In this document: positions 54,461 to 64,000 of the stretch, one piece after another
Position numbering within the stretch: position 1 is the stretch's first letter
Layout of the letters: each line of letters begins with the position of its first letter
Source: Adineta vaga
Taxonomy: Eukaryota > Rotifera
Assembly: GCA_021613535.1 (NCBI GenBank)
Contig: CP075493.1
Location: 16,368,001 to 16,432,000, forward strand
Direction: 5' to 3'
DNA: 64,000 nucleotides
The notes under the pieces: generated by a model
The model's input: only the letters and a program-made list of their open reading frames with translations
Databases searched by the model: none
Told to the model about the DNA's origin: nothing
Position numbers and translations under genes: made by a program

Positions 54461-54573
54461 TCAAATCTCACACCCTTTTCTGGTCATTTTTGACTGTATT
54501 TCTTTTTTAGCAAAAAAAAAAGATTTCATTAACTTCGTTATGTATCAAAATTCATTTCATCAAAAAAATTATT

Positions 54574-55448
54574 TTAATTTCGATTGATAAAAATTTTTTG
54601 TACTCGATTATTTTCACAATCGACAACATAAAGATTACCTTCTCTGTCAAATGATAAACCTTTGGGACATTTGAGTTGGTTTAGTCCTGCGCTGCTTCCA
54701 TTTCCACTAACAATAATATTACCTTCTTGACCTCCTTTCGGCCAACAAACTATTCGATCATTTCTGGAGTCAGCCACATAAACATTACCCACATGATCGA
54801 CAGCTACACCTTCAGGATTCCACAATTGTCTTAAACCATCTCCTCTACCTTGTCCACCAGCAACCACAATTCCTTCTTTTGCACCCTTTACCCATTTCAT
54901 CACACGATGATTGTCATGATCTGACACATAGACTGAATAATCTTGATCAACGAAGATAAAATTAGGAGTACTCAATAAATTGAGATAATATCCTCTTCCA
55001 TCTCCACCTGCTATAATTGTTCCATGTAGATCTCCTCTCGCCCATCGTCTCACTTCATTCTTCCTACCGTCAACGACATAAAGACTTCCATTGTCATCCA
55101 TGGTTAGACCAATACAGCGAACTTCAGAGATAATTATTTGTCCATTTTTGCCATTTTGACGAGCCCATCGTACAACTCGTTTGTTTCCACAATCACAAAT
55201 GATCAGCGAATCAAGCTCTTTATCAACAATTACATCTGTTGGATGGTTCAATTGATCACTTCGATTCCCTTTTCCATTACCACCAGCAACAAGTTGACCA
55301 TTCTTTGCATTACGATTCCACTTAACAATACGATGATTATAATAGTCAGCAACATATATACATTGATCGTCATCATCAACATAGATACCATGAGGATGGG
55401 AGAGCTGATTTAGTCGATGGCCTTGTCGATTTCCTCCAGCAATTGTTT
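54574..55448 (-). CDS. NHL-repeat beta-propeller protein (5' end not seen)
   Basis: The last exon begins after a TATCTAG acceptor at 55449 and encodes six NHL repeats, each about 45-50 residues: e.g. LSHPHGIYVDDDDQCIYVAD with YYNHRIVKW, LNHPTDVIVDKELDSLIICD, LWNPEGVAVDHVGNVYVADS and LKCPKGLSFDREGNLYVVDC, with GG(N/D)GxG loops between. They should close a propeller used for protein or RNA binding. The ATG in front of the exon lies in the intron, so the real start is in an upstream exon that I could not identify; 55450-56280 shows none. Either the gene is 5' truncated or its first exon is short. No internal break. Confidence 0.72.
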
Positions 55449-55449
55449 C

Positions 55450-56287
55450 TAGATACACAAAATATTGAGTTTAAAATAACATGTTTCGTGTATGGAAATC
55501 TGATCTATAGACTGACTCAAACATAAAAGTTGTGATCACTATGTGGAGGATTCCCAGAAAGGCAAGTAAACGATGAAAACGGTGCTAAGCGCGTTTATAT
55601 TTAAGTTTTTAAAATCTTTTTTGACAGAGCCGAAAAACACCTTAATTAAGGTTTAGAAACGGAATTTTTTTACTGCCTTCTCGTCGAATTATGATGCAAA
55701 CAAAAGAAACGCATATACATTGATGAATGCAACAAGAGCGAGTAAGTGCCATAGTTACTAAATCTTCACCTATATTAGAAGACCTCCAACTTGGATCACG
55801 CAAAAGCGTCGAAAGTTTCAAAAATGGTCTTCTTATATGGAGCAGACTATTTTCTTACAAGATATCTTCTAATATGCGGAAGGATTTAGTCTTTAGCCGT
55901 CAGGGATTGAGTTTGATAAAAATATATCGGATCGTTCGAAATCGCGTATTTGTGCGGTTTTATGTACCGATGAATTCTTCTGATAAATCACGATCTGAGA
56001 ACGCCACAAAGTGTGGAAGTGTGTCGAATCGTACCATCTCGCGCTTATTCCGAACTCCTCTTTCGAATGTCGTTCACCTCCAACTGGATGCAACCCTAAA
56101 TCTAATCTATACATGAACAATGCGAAACGACTGGGTCGATACGCGTGAAACTCATAAAACAAATATTACATGTTCGCATCCTAGAAGAGGGAGCGACTGT
56201 GAAGGTTGCCGTTACATCTCTGCCAATAGGAGTGTGGTCATATATATCATAATGTAAGGCCTACAGTAGCATTTTTATAGAATTCAA
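55450..56287. other. Intergenic; unexplained overlapping frames
   Basis: Frames at 55727-56116 (plus) and 56162-55893 (minus) overlap; neither shows a known domain. The minus one has a slightly more natural composition (HSKEEFGISARWYDSTHFHT). Not called as a gene. Confidence 0.3.
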
Positions 56288-57904
56288 TCAAAAACCTTGT
56301 TGCGTTATTGCTACGATCGGAGGTGGGATGTTTGGTGAAGTTTCATTTTCCAAACGCTGATAGTCCTCGCGGTCAATATCGTATTTCTTGCTTTGTTGCA
56401 GTTCACTTGAAGTTGGTCGCAAATCTGCATCATGAACGATTAGTCGACGAATCAACCGTCCATACTAAAATGCAAAATGAAGAAAACACTCATCATATAC
56501 AACGAGCGACATTTGACATACCGCTGTTTTGTTATTGTTTTTCATGTCAAAATCGTCTGGTAGTTTTAAGTCGGTGTTTCTCGCATTTTCCAAGACCTGA
56601 ACACAAGGAGAAATATTCACCAATTAGAAAATAAGAAACCATTATTTTACTCTTTCTCGTTCTCGTAAGGTCTTGAAAGGATAAAGCAATTCTAATAAAA
56701 TCAAGCCCATAGCATAAATATCAACTTTCTGTGTTGGTTGCTTGTTGTCTTTTTGTTCTGGACTAATGTATTTGGCAGTTCCATGCGCTGGAACCGTAGT
56801 ACTGTACTGATCTGTTCGATGATGATGAGACTCCGCAAGACTTTCTTGTGGTATCATAAGATGATGACTCTGTTCATACAAATTATGTTCGTCTTCGTCA
56901 TCAGTTCTTATAATCTGCTTTGTCAAACCGAAATCCCCAATTTTAACCGTGTTAGCAGATAAAGAAAAAAATATGTTGGCTGGTTTCAAATCACGATGAA
57001 TCTATTGAAATTGGATAATTTCTCGGTTGTGTTTCGTGTCAAACAAAGAAAAGATTTACCAGTTTGTGTTCATGTTGATGGATATACGTCATACCATTGA
57101 CAATCTGGTAAAAGATCTTCAGTCCTTCAAGACGATCTCTGATATATTCTGAGCGATTTTCAGGTAACAAACGATGGTATAAAGTATGATGATGACATAG
57201 TTCTACAGCAATATACAGATATTCCTTTGTTTGTACAAAGTCTTCTGTTGTTCCCGTAGATGAATCAGTTGAATTACAGGACACTTTTGAAGCTGATGCA
57301 TTTTCGGTGTCACTCGAAACGGTTTTCTCGAACAACACGTCATTGTTTCGATTTCTGTTATGGCTTGATGATATTTGATCATCTGTATTACTATCATCGG
57401 TATTCGAGTCAATGAATGTAAAACAACTATTTGACTCGTTAGAAAAATGTTCAACTTTCCTATTTTCTTTCCGTCCTTCATGTATCTTCATATCATTTAT
57501 TTCAGATTGTAGACTATCGAAAGACACATCTTCTTCATTTTCATTACTTAATTCGTATTGTGACGATGAACTATGCTCATTATTATTTCTACATAAAATG
57601 CGAAGATGTCGATCGAGATTGTAATCCAGAGAGTGACGCTCGAACCAGGCAGTGTAGTATCTCACGACATTGTCATGTGACAAATTGACCAAAATGCGAA
57701 CTTCTTTCACAGCAGTTTCTTTTTTGTTTCTAACATTGATATCGAGTAGGAAAAACATCTCGCATAAAATGATAGCTGACTTACGATTTCAAGTCTATAC
57801 GTTTGATGGCGCAGCGTCTTTCGTCGCATATATGTATTGCTTGGTATACTTTTCCAAAACCACCTTTATCAATATATTGTATATCTTTATAATCTTCCCA
57901 TAGC
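56288..57904 (-). CDS. eIF2-alpha kinase-like protein kinase (5' end missing)
   Basis: Five exons (57904-57785, 57729-57060, 57001-56651, 56596-56522, 56464-56288) join in frame to 463 residues. N-lobe: glycine loop DKGGFGKVYQA, the lysine in CAIKRIDLK, and KEVRILVNLSHDNVVRYYTA, a hallmark of eIF2-alpha kinases (PKR/PERK/GCN2/HRI). A Ser/Asn/Glu-rich insert of about 120 residues follows, as in PERK and HRI, before YLYIAVELCHHHTLYHRLL. C-lobe: IHRDLKPANIFF, KIGDFGL, GTAKYISPEQ, VDIYAMGLILLELLYPF and LRPTSSEL. All catalytic residues are intact. Such kinases stop translation under stress by phosphorylating eIF2-alpha. The first visible exon starts inside a codon at the very beginning of the kinase domain, and no regulatory exon is recognisable upstream, where element-like sequence begins. 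Confidence 0.8.
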
Positions 57905-58695
57905 CTAAAATCAATACAAAAAATATATTAAGGCCGGTAACAAAGACGACATCGATTACCGGCTTGATTCAATATTGTTGTGGTTTCCTGCCTGTGCCAT
58001 GACTTCCAACAAAAACTAATATGAATTTATTTTATTACAGGTAAATTTCTCTTGCTGAATTATCTTGAAGAAAGTCCAGCCGAAACATATTAGTTTTAAA
58101 ACTTGTTTGCTTGTAACATTAATTTCTTAGATAGTACAAAAGCTCTCGGTTGTTAACGCTCTTGATTATAGGCTTGGACCGAACATGAACTCAGGTTCGG
58201 ATACTGCCTAACGAACTAAGAGAGTGTCGAGCATCTAAGGAGTTCTGCAAGCATTTCTGAGGGTATGGGTGGGTGTGAGCGGGTGAATAAGAGTTAACTA
58301 TGATTCTGACCCACATTCTGAGTCCTTAGCATCATCACTATGACGAATGGACGCAGTTACATACACTATTTCAACGTGATGACTGTTGTTTTATCTAGTG
58401 GGTGGGTGCCGCTCACCCTACATTTTCTTTCACCCATCCTAAAATATAAAGTTCGTAAATAAAAAAATTGATATTTTTCGGATTGCATCTTCAATAGAAG
58501 AAAAATTGTAATTATGTTGTAAAAAAATTAATTAAGTTTTGTGTAACTTATTATAGAAGAAAAAGTTTTTTAGGTAGTAGCCCATCCTAAAACTCCAGCC
58601 GCCTACCCGAAGAATGTAACCTAGGTATAACAATGGTAATGACACTTATGATATTTTCTTTGATAAATTTAAATTCATATATGAGCCTTACCAAC
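57905..58695. other. Intergenic with hexamer runs and a small hairpin
   Basis: GGCCGGTAACAAAGACGACA and ATTACCGGCTT at 57931-57965 form a short hairpin beside the kinase exon. GAGGGTATGGGTGGGTGTGA at 58259-58278 and a GTGGGTGGGTGCCGCTCACCC piece (58400-58420) with CACCCATCC are further members of the hexamer set. No gene. Confidence 0.4.
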
Positions 58696-59057
58696 GACAT
58701 TATAAAAAGAGTGGAGAATAATAAACCCTGATTTTCCGTTCGTAGCTATTTCATAAAACTTTTTTTCGTGCGTTGCAAATTCATATACCCTTTTACCGTT
58801 TTTAGTGCTCAGAAATCCTTTTTGAGTGTATGGACGAAATAAATCTTCGGGAAAAGGGTTTATCATTATACGCTTTAAACACATTCGTAGAATAATAGAA
58901 TCTTTGCCCGAGAGTTTATTCCGTTCATATAGTCAAAAAGGGTTTATGAGTACTTCAAATTGTACAAAGGTATATGAATTTGCAACGTGTGAGAAACCCT
59001 TATCGTAAGGTTTATGAAAAGAAGGGTTTATTATGCTCCACTTTTTTTTACAGTGTA
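58696..59057. mobile_element. Foldback/MITE-like element C, long imperfect palindrome
   Basis: A palindrome of about 360 bp centred near 58877. The left arm reads GTGGAGAATAATAAACCCT (58711), GTTGCAAATTCATATACCC and CTCAGAAATCCTTTTTGAGT. The inverse of the right arm reads GTGGAGCATAATAAACCCT, GTTGCAAATTCATATACC and CTCATAAACCCTTTTTGACT. The right end is AAAAAAAACAGTGTAC-like, inverse TACACTGTAAAAAAAAGTGG, the same terminus as elements A and B; the left end is degenerate (GACATTATAAAAAG). The small frames inside are mirror translations of the arms. Non-autonomous. Confidence 0.7.
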
Positions 59058-60598
59058 CGAGAACCTGAATTACTCAGCCTGCTCATTCATTGGAAGTCTT
59101 TGAAATACTAGCGTCAAATGTTCGTTCATTTTTTGTTTAATCTAGGATCATTAGGTAGTACAGATCGACACGTTTCTAATTTCTGGTATTATAAGATGAC
59201 TTTGTCTATTGTGCGAACACCCAGCCCAATCGCTCAAAGCTTTAAAAGAATTAGAGACTATCTTTATGACAAATACGTGTAGTATTCAGAAAAGATGAAA
59301 TGTCGTTGATCCTAATTGGAAATAGTCTAATACCTTATAGTTTCAATCGCGTCACACATTCAAGGCTTCGAGTTTGCCGACGGTACAATGCTGTATCAAA
59401 TGAGCAGCGAGAGAAGGCACACGACAACACCTCCCTTCATGTTCATCGAATGATCTAAACCACTACTCAAACGCATAATTTTTCGTCATGGACATGCCTC
59501 ATTTGTCCAAAGTCGAAGTGACTATGCGTTCCTACTTTCGCCAATTTTGAATTAGGAGCAAAGAACTTTATCTTTTCTCTTTTGTTAATATGCACTCACA
59601 GTAAAATGTTTCGGTTTTTTCTAAAATTATTTTCGAATTGATAGTGAACTCGAGTTAGACAATTTATGTCAAGAATATAGAAGACAACTCTTAGGACAGT
59701 CAGTTTTGCTACACATCGACTAATTCAAAAATGGCGATTATCACGGATATCTTGATATATGTCGATCTCCTCAAAACGAAGGCACCATTTTAGAAAGGTG
59801 AGCTCGAATAAATATTCAATAAGAACCTTCGGTATCAAAATTTCAACCCTTTATGAAATACAGACTTTAAGCAGTATACGGTTGCAAACCATCCAAATGT
59901 GTATTACTTCTCGTACTAAATATTAATTGTGTTGTTAGAACCCTGAGAAATAAGTTCTATTTCTTCAAAACAGCACAATTTTTTGATCGACTAATGTAGA
60001 TACTAAGATAGTAGCGTGTCGTCGCAAAGACAAATTTATGTTATCGATTCGCGTCATTCAAATGTTTCAAAAATTTGAGTAAAAAAGGATTACATTTTTC
60101 TTTTAACATCACTCACCTGCTCGAGCGAAGAAAAAAATGAAATAAATGTGCGTTAACTCGTTGTTATAAAGGAATGAAAAGCCAATACGAGTTATTTGGA
60201 TTTTTTCCCTTTGAAAACAAATCGATGTTGTTCATTTTTCAACAACACCTTTTAGTGAGAAAAAATGATCTTCAGGGTGTGGGTGAAGGTGTGGGTGTGA
60301 TTATTCCTCTCTCTCTATTCCATCCACACCCTCATTTTTAGTCATAGAACGTATTTAGCGTCTTTTTCCTGCCACACAGCGATCAAATCGAAATAATTTA
60401 TATATATATTCGTGATCAGCGTTTTATTCTCTATCAAATCGTATATAAAAGAACGAGAGGAAAAAAATCCACTGTAATTTTGCATTTCCCGCACCTTACC
60501 ACATTTAAAAAGCACTATTAGTCATATTCCACTTATCATAATACAAGATAAGAATTTTCTTATTATGAGATTCATTTTTCATCAGAAAAATTTTCAAC
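59058..60598. other. Intergenic, 5' flank of the F-box/LRR gene
   Basis: No coding frame with a domain over 1.5 kb. Contains the hexamer hairpin at 60271-60334. A TATATATATATTCG stretch near 60400 is AT-rich but not a convincing promoter element. Confidence 0.4.
60271..60334. repeat. GGGTGT/ACACCC hairpin
   Basis: TTCAGGGTGTGGGTGAAGGT and GTGGGTGTGA are followed, after a CT-rich loop, by CCATCCACACCCTCA. It lies about 270 bp before the F-box/LRR start codon. Confidence 0.6.
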
Positions 60599-62551
60599 AT
60601 GGAGACTACAACAACAACAACATGGCTTGATTATTTTCCAGCAGAAATTATTTTTATCATATTCGATTATTTAACTTCAAATGATATTATTTATAAATTC
60701 TTTTTCTTCAATCAACGATTCAATAATTTATTATTAGAAACTCAACATTGTTTAAATTATTTCGAATTACCAACAGTTGATTTAAATAAATGGAAAAATA
60801 TTCTTTCAATAATTGGATCTCAAGTTAAATTATTAAATATAACATCAACTGATTTATCATTTCCATTGGAATATTTTTCAAATCTAAAATCTTTAATAAT
60901 TTCATCACCACTTAATAATGCAAGTGTTGATTTAATTAATATTATAAAAAGTAAACAGTTTCCAAATTTACATTCATTCAAAATAAAGAAACACAATTAT
61001 TTTTATCCTGAATATGAAGGAATTTATAATAATGAAGCACCCAACATATTAGAAGAAATACTTAGTCATGAAAATTCACTGAGAATATTTCATTGTTCAT
61101 TAATGACACAACCCACCCTCACAAATTCTTTCAAGATAAATATAAATTTACATTCATTAACAATAAAATTAAAATATTTTGAGCATTTGCTTCCAGTACT
61201 ATCATATACACCAAATTTAGAACATTTAAATGTCCATACATATCTATTTGATGAAAACATTTCGAATCATTTATTAAATAAATCTATGGTAAAATTGAAA
61301 CAATTTTATTTAAAATTAGGTTTTCATGATCGATCAGAAATGTCACTCAGTATTCGTTACAGTTTGACCATTAATATAATATTCCTTGTTATACAACAAC
61401 TTTCACCATCAATAAACTGTTTATCTATTGATTTAATTGATACAGGTTCGGGAAAAATAGGGTTAAGTCCATTTACAAGCGCAACACTTCAACAATTGTT
61501 AGAATCAATGGTGGAATTAAAAAAATTTCATTTCTACAGTCAAATTCGTTTTTCTCAAAAAGAAAGTATTTTATTAGAATATCAAAATCAATATTGGTTT
61601 GATCATAATTTATATTTTGGAACACATGATGGTTATTTTTATACATTACCATTTCATTTTGATAATCTTTATTTTTTTCCAAATAATTTTGATGATATTA
61701 AAACAACTAATGATGATATTCTGCTTAACAATCCTCGATTATATTATAATGTTAAATATATTGATTTAGTGTTGATATACAATAACAAAGATTTTATTCA
61801 ACAACTGAATACAAAAATGCCTAAACTGACTTTTCTTACATTTCGTACACGTGTACTTACATCTAATACCGAACAACCGAAAATAAATTTAACTCAAACA
61901 AAAGAAATTGGTTTAACATTAAATAATATAACTACCATTGAGATATATCGTGGATCAATTGAAAACGAAATTGAATGGACAATTAATATATTACCTAATT
62001 TGAATCGTTTGATTTTATCAGATTTGAAAGAATATTCAATACATAATTCATTAGGTGAAATATTAAATAAAAAAATTCAATATTTGCATATTGATTTACA
62101 TGATAATAATCAATTCATAGAAATAAATAGTATTTATTTCTCAAATGTTCAATATATGAAGATTTGGTTTAACTATGATAACAAACGACAAACAAACGAT
62201 CGGGGATGTAACCAGAAATTTTCGAGCAATGGACAAAGCTTGGACAAAGCGCCTTTTTTAAAAGATTCTGCTGGAAAAATACTATCCTCAAAGATTTTCA
62301 ATCTGCAATTGCATATTTGCCCCTCTTCTGGCTGCGATACTGCAAACGATGAAATAATCGCGAGAAAAACATTCATAAAATTTCCAAATCTTAAACAATT
62401 AATGGTGGGTTCTATGGATAGACTTAATTCGTATGAATGTAAAATAAAATTATTTATTGAATATAAACGCAACGATCATACTGTACAAATCTATAAATTT
62501 CAATATTCTGATGGATATTCTTTATTTATCAAAAAATTATTAGAAACTTAA
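60599..62551 (+). CDS. F-box protein with degenerate leucine-rich repeats
   Basis: A single-exon, 650-residue frame. After a Thr run, WLDYFPAEIIFIIFDYLTSN and FFFFNQRFNNLLLE form the N-terminal F-box (LPxEIxxxIFxYL type) that would bind SKP1. The rest is a solenoid of irregular leucine-rich segments, e.g. VKLLNITSTDLSFPLEYFSN, NLKSLIISSPL, NLHSLTIKLKYFEHLLPVLS, LEHLNVH, LTFLTFRTRV and LNRLILSDLKEYSI, ending in a short C-terminal segment. This is the common bdelloid layout for SCF substrate receptors; the substrate is unknown. The last part (about 62190-62350) is less AT-rich and more irregular, which may mark a local replacement. No break in the frame. Confidence 0.78.
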   Translation: METTTTTTWLDYFPAEIIFIIFDYLTSNDIIYKFFFFNQRFNNLLLETQHCLNYFELPTVDLNKWKNILSIIGSQVKLLNITSTDLSFPLEYFSNLKSLIISSPLNNASVDLINIIKSKQFPNLHSFKIKKHNYFYPEYEGIYNNEAPNILEEILSHENSLRIFHCSLMTQPTLTNSFKININLHSLTIKLKYFEHLLPVLSYTPNLEHLNVHTYLFDENISNHLLNKSMVKLKQFYLKLGFHDRSEMSLSIRYSLTINIIFLVIQQLSPSINCLSIDLIDTGSGKIGLSPFTSATLQQLLESMVELKKFHFYSQIRFSQKESILLEYQNQYWFDHNLYFGTHDGYFYTLPFHFDNLYFFPNNFDDIKTTNDDILLNNPRLYYNVKYIDLVLIYNNKDFIQQLNTKMPKLTFLTFRTRVLTSNTEQPKINLTQTKEIGLTLNNITTIEIYRGSIENEIEWTINILPNLNRLILSDLKEYSIHNSLGEILNKKIQYLHIDLHDNNQFIEINSIYFSNVQYMKIWFNYDNKRQTNDRGCNQKFSSNGQSLDKAPFLKDSAGKILSSKIFNLQLHICPSSGCDTANDEIIARKTFIKFPNLKQLMVGSMDRLNSYECKIKLFIEYKRNDHTVQIYKFQYSDGYSLFIKKLLET

Positions 62552-63216
62552 TTTTTTATGTTGATTAAACTGATTTTGAAGCGGCAATAAAATGATCATT
62601 TAATACTGCAAATTTTCCTGTATAGGCCACCCTAAGCGAATATCTCGTACCCAAAATCTTAACCATCGAAGCTCGCTCACGAAAGATCATAAGTGCTTTT
62701 GATGTAAAGTTTCGCGCTGAATCCGAATCTAGACTTAGACTTTTAAGAGGTCGATATTAATTAGAAAAATATTGCAGATCATCTTTCTTATCAGCCTCCC
62801 TATGTGAACATTTTTCGGGTCAACACGCGTGTCGAACGCGTCTGAATCGAAGCAACTGAGCGGGTGTGGGTGTAGATAAATAATCGGCTGTCACCCTAAC
62901 TCCGCTCCACCCATACCCTCAAATATAAAATACATTTTTATGTGTAAAATAGGTGGAAATAAATAATAATATCGTGAGTTTAATTTATATGAATCAATCC
63001 ACTATTGTTGGAAAGAATTTTATCATTGAAGAAAAAAAAAACGATAATCTTTTCATTAAAACTTGAAATAAACAAAAGATAACAATCTTTTTTTTTCTCA
63101 GTCGTCGAACTATTATCTCTTCAAAAAAAAATGTGAATACTGATAATAGTAAATAAAACTCTGACTATATAAACTCATTGTTTTCTGTCATTTGACAATA
63201 TATTATTAAAGAAAAC
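62552..63216. other. Intergenic with one hexamer hairpin
   Basis: GAGCGGGTGTGGGTGTAG at 62858 and CCACCCATACCCTCA at 62907-62921 form a loose GGGTGT/ACACCC pair. Remainder is AT-rich, presumed 5' flank of the GTPase gene. Confidence 0.45.
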
Positions 63217-64000
63217 ATGATGTATTCAACGAACACTAAACAGTTTTCTGGAACAACAAATAATTCTCGTGGTACTTCTTCTGCAAAAGTTCTTGATTAT
63301 ATTCCTGTTACTAACAAAGCTTTGGCAACGATTCTTGGAGGTTTAAAACTTTACAATGTAATTGAAAATGATAAAATTTCCGATAAATATCAAACAACAT
63401 CATCTCCATATGATATTGTTATACGAATTAATAATTTATTTGATTTAAGAACACAAGGATGGGAAATCTTATTAGGTGAACATACAAAACATGTCAAACC
63501 AATAAAAAAAACAGTAGAAAATACTGCTTCACCGATCACTGATCAAAAGGAAGGTGTTATTGTTAGTGTTCTTGGTGCATATAATCGAGGGAAATCATTT
63601 CTTCTCAATCAATTATGTAATATTTCTCTTCCAACTGGAAATTTAATTCATACTGAAGGAATATCCATCACTGCTGGAAGACATAATTATACAAATATCG
63701 TTTTTCTTGATACTGCAGGTACTGATACACCAGTGAAAAATGACGAAATCGAATATAAAAGAGCAAAAGAAGCACTTTTAAGAGAAGTCGTTCTTCATCT
63801 ATCATCGTTTATTATCATTGTTGTCAATCGATTACGAACAACTGATCAAATTTATATTCATCAAGTATTAAAATATTGTCGAACTTTATCAGTTAAAAAA
63901 ACAATTTTGATTGTACATAATTTATTAGATGTTGAGAAACTTCAAGATATTGATCGTATTATTAATGACGAGATCAAATTAATTTTTGGAGCAATGGAAC
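63217..64000 (+). CDS. Large dynamin/GBP-like GTPase, N-terminal part (runs off the window)
   Basis: An open frame from ATG 63217 to the window end (261 codons) with no stop. After an N-terminal region of about 110 residues comes a GTPase domain: P-loop GAYNRGKS (residues 120-127), switch-type Thr in HTEGISIT, G3 motif DTAG (165-168) within YTNIVFLDTAGTDTPV, and a G4-like VHNLLD (233-238) in place of the canonical TKxD/NKxD. Sequence around the P-loop (SVLGAYNRGKSFLLNQL) is like guanylate-binding proteins and atlastins. Such GTPases remodel membranes or act in cell-autonomous defence. The unusual G4 motif and the lack of the helical part in view leave the exact family open. A second ATG follows immediately at 63220. 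Confidence 0.72.
   Translation, partial: MMYSTNTKQFSGTTNNSRGTSSAKVLDYIPVTNKALATILGGLKLYNVIENDKISDKYQTTSSPYDIVIRINNLFDLRTQGWEILLGEHTKHVKPIKKTVENTASPITDQKEGVIVSVLGAYNRGKSFLLNQLCNISLPTGNLIHTEGISITAGRHNYTNIVFLDTAGTDTPVKNDEIEYKRAKEALLREVVLHLSSFIIIVVNRLRTTDQIYIHQVLKYCRTLSVKKTILIVHNLLDVEKLQDIDRIINDEIKLIFGAME

Noticed and set aside
55727-56162. Overlapping plus and minus frames between the NHL and kinase genes
   Set aside because: Neither shows a domain or exon borders, and they exclude each other.
58675-59008. Frames on both strands with similar peptides (KGFLST / KGFMST)
   Set aside because: They are mirror translations of the two arms of foldback element C.
6211-62923. CRISPR-like array from the spaced repeats
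   Set aside because: Spacing is irregular over kilobases, units are inverted pairs, and the genome is eukaryotic with introns.

Overview
The window looks like nuclear DNA of a metazoan, most likely a bdelloid rotifer (Adineta/Rotaria-like). It is AT-rich, has very short GT-AG introns (about 45-60 nt in several genes), and carries gene families typical of bdelloids: TPR proteins, TRAF, NHL and kelch propellers, F-box proteins, and an ADP-ribosyltransferase-like fold joined to TPRs. It also has many dispersed G-rich runs of the hexamer GGGTGT, a permutation of the TGTGGG repeat I recall as the bdelloid telomere unit. The organism call is inference from content; there is no marker gene.

Layout. 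1-11 kb: the first exon of an ABCA-type transporter (minus), a decayed FAD monooxygenase, a short F-box gene, a foldback element, an intact GNAT acetyltransferase, a dead Tc1/mariner, an LRR gene with a frameshift, and a tail-anchored TPR protein. 11-21 kb: nucleoredoxin and nuclear-receptor relics, a pogo-like MITE, an intact two-exon aldo-keto reductase, copy 1 of a 791-bp repeat, a small type II membrane protein, a multiply broken major vault protein gene cut off at a hammerhead ribozyme motif, and a FLYWCH relic. 21-27 kb: two neighbouring genes of a cysteine-rich two-TM family, one a fused duplicate, then repeat copy 2, which runs straight into telomere-like repeat and a TACTTCC foldback. 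27-31.4 kb is almost gene-free and rich in GGGTGT/ACACCC hairpins. 31.4-36.2 kb: an orphan ORF and an intact six-exon TRAF gene. 37-45 kb: a secreted PAN/apple-like protein, an LRR relic, a TLC relic, a membrane-anchored kelch protein and a HAD relic. 45.8-49.2 kb: a large ART-like pseudoenzyme with TPRs. 49.9-54 kb: a split sulfotransferase-like gene and a truncated hAT transposase. 54-58 kb: a second hammerhead-like motif, an NHL protein and an eIF2-alpha kinase-like gene. 58-64 kb: another foldback element, a 650-residue F-box/LRR protein, and the start of a dynamin/GBP-like GTPase that runs off the edge.

Genes do not form operons or an obvious pathway; they are single genes between decaying copies and small non-autonomous elements. 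About a dozen broken genes in 64 kb, telomere-like hexamers and Penelope-style ribozyme motifs suggest a rearranged, perhaps subtelomeric, accessory region. The strongest unexplained signals are the hexamer hairpins, the hammerhead-bearing repeats, and a foldback family with shared TACACT ends.
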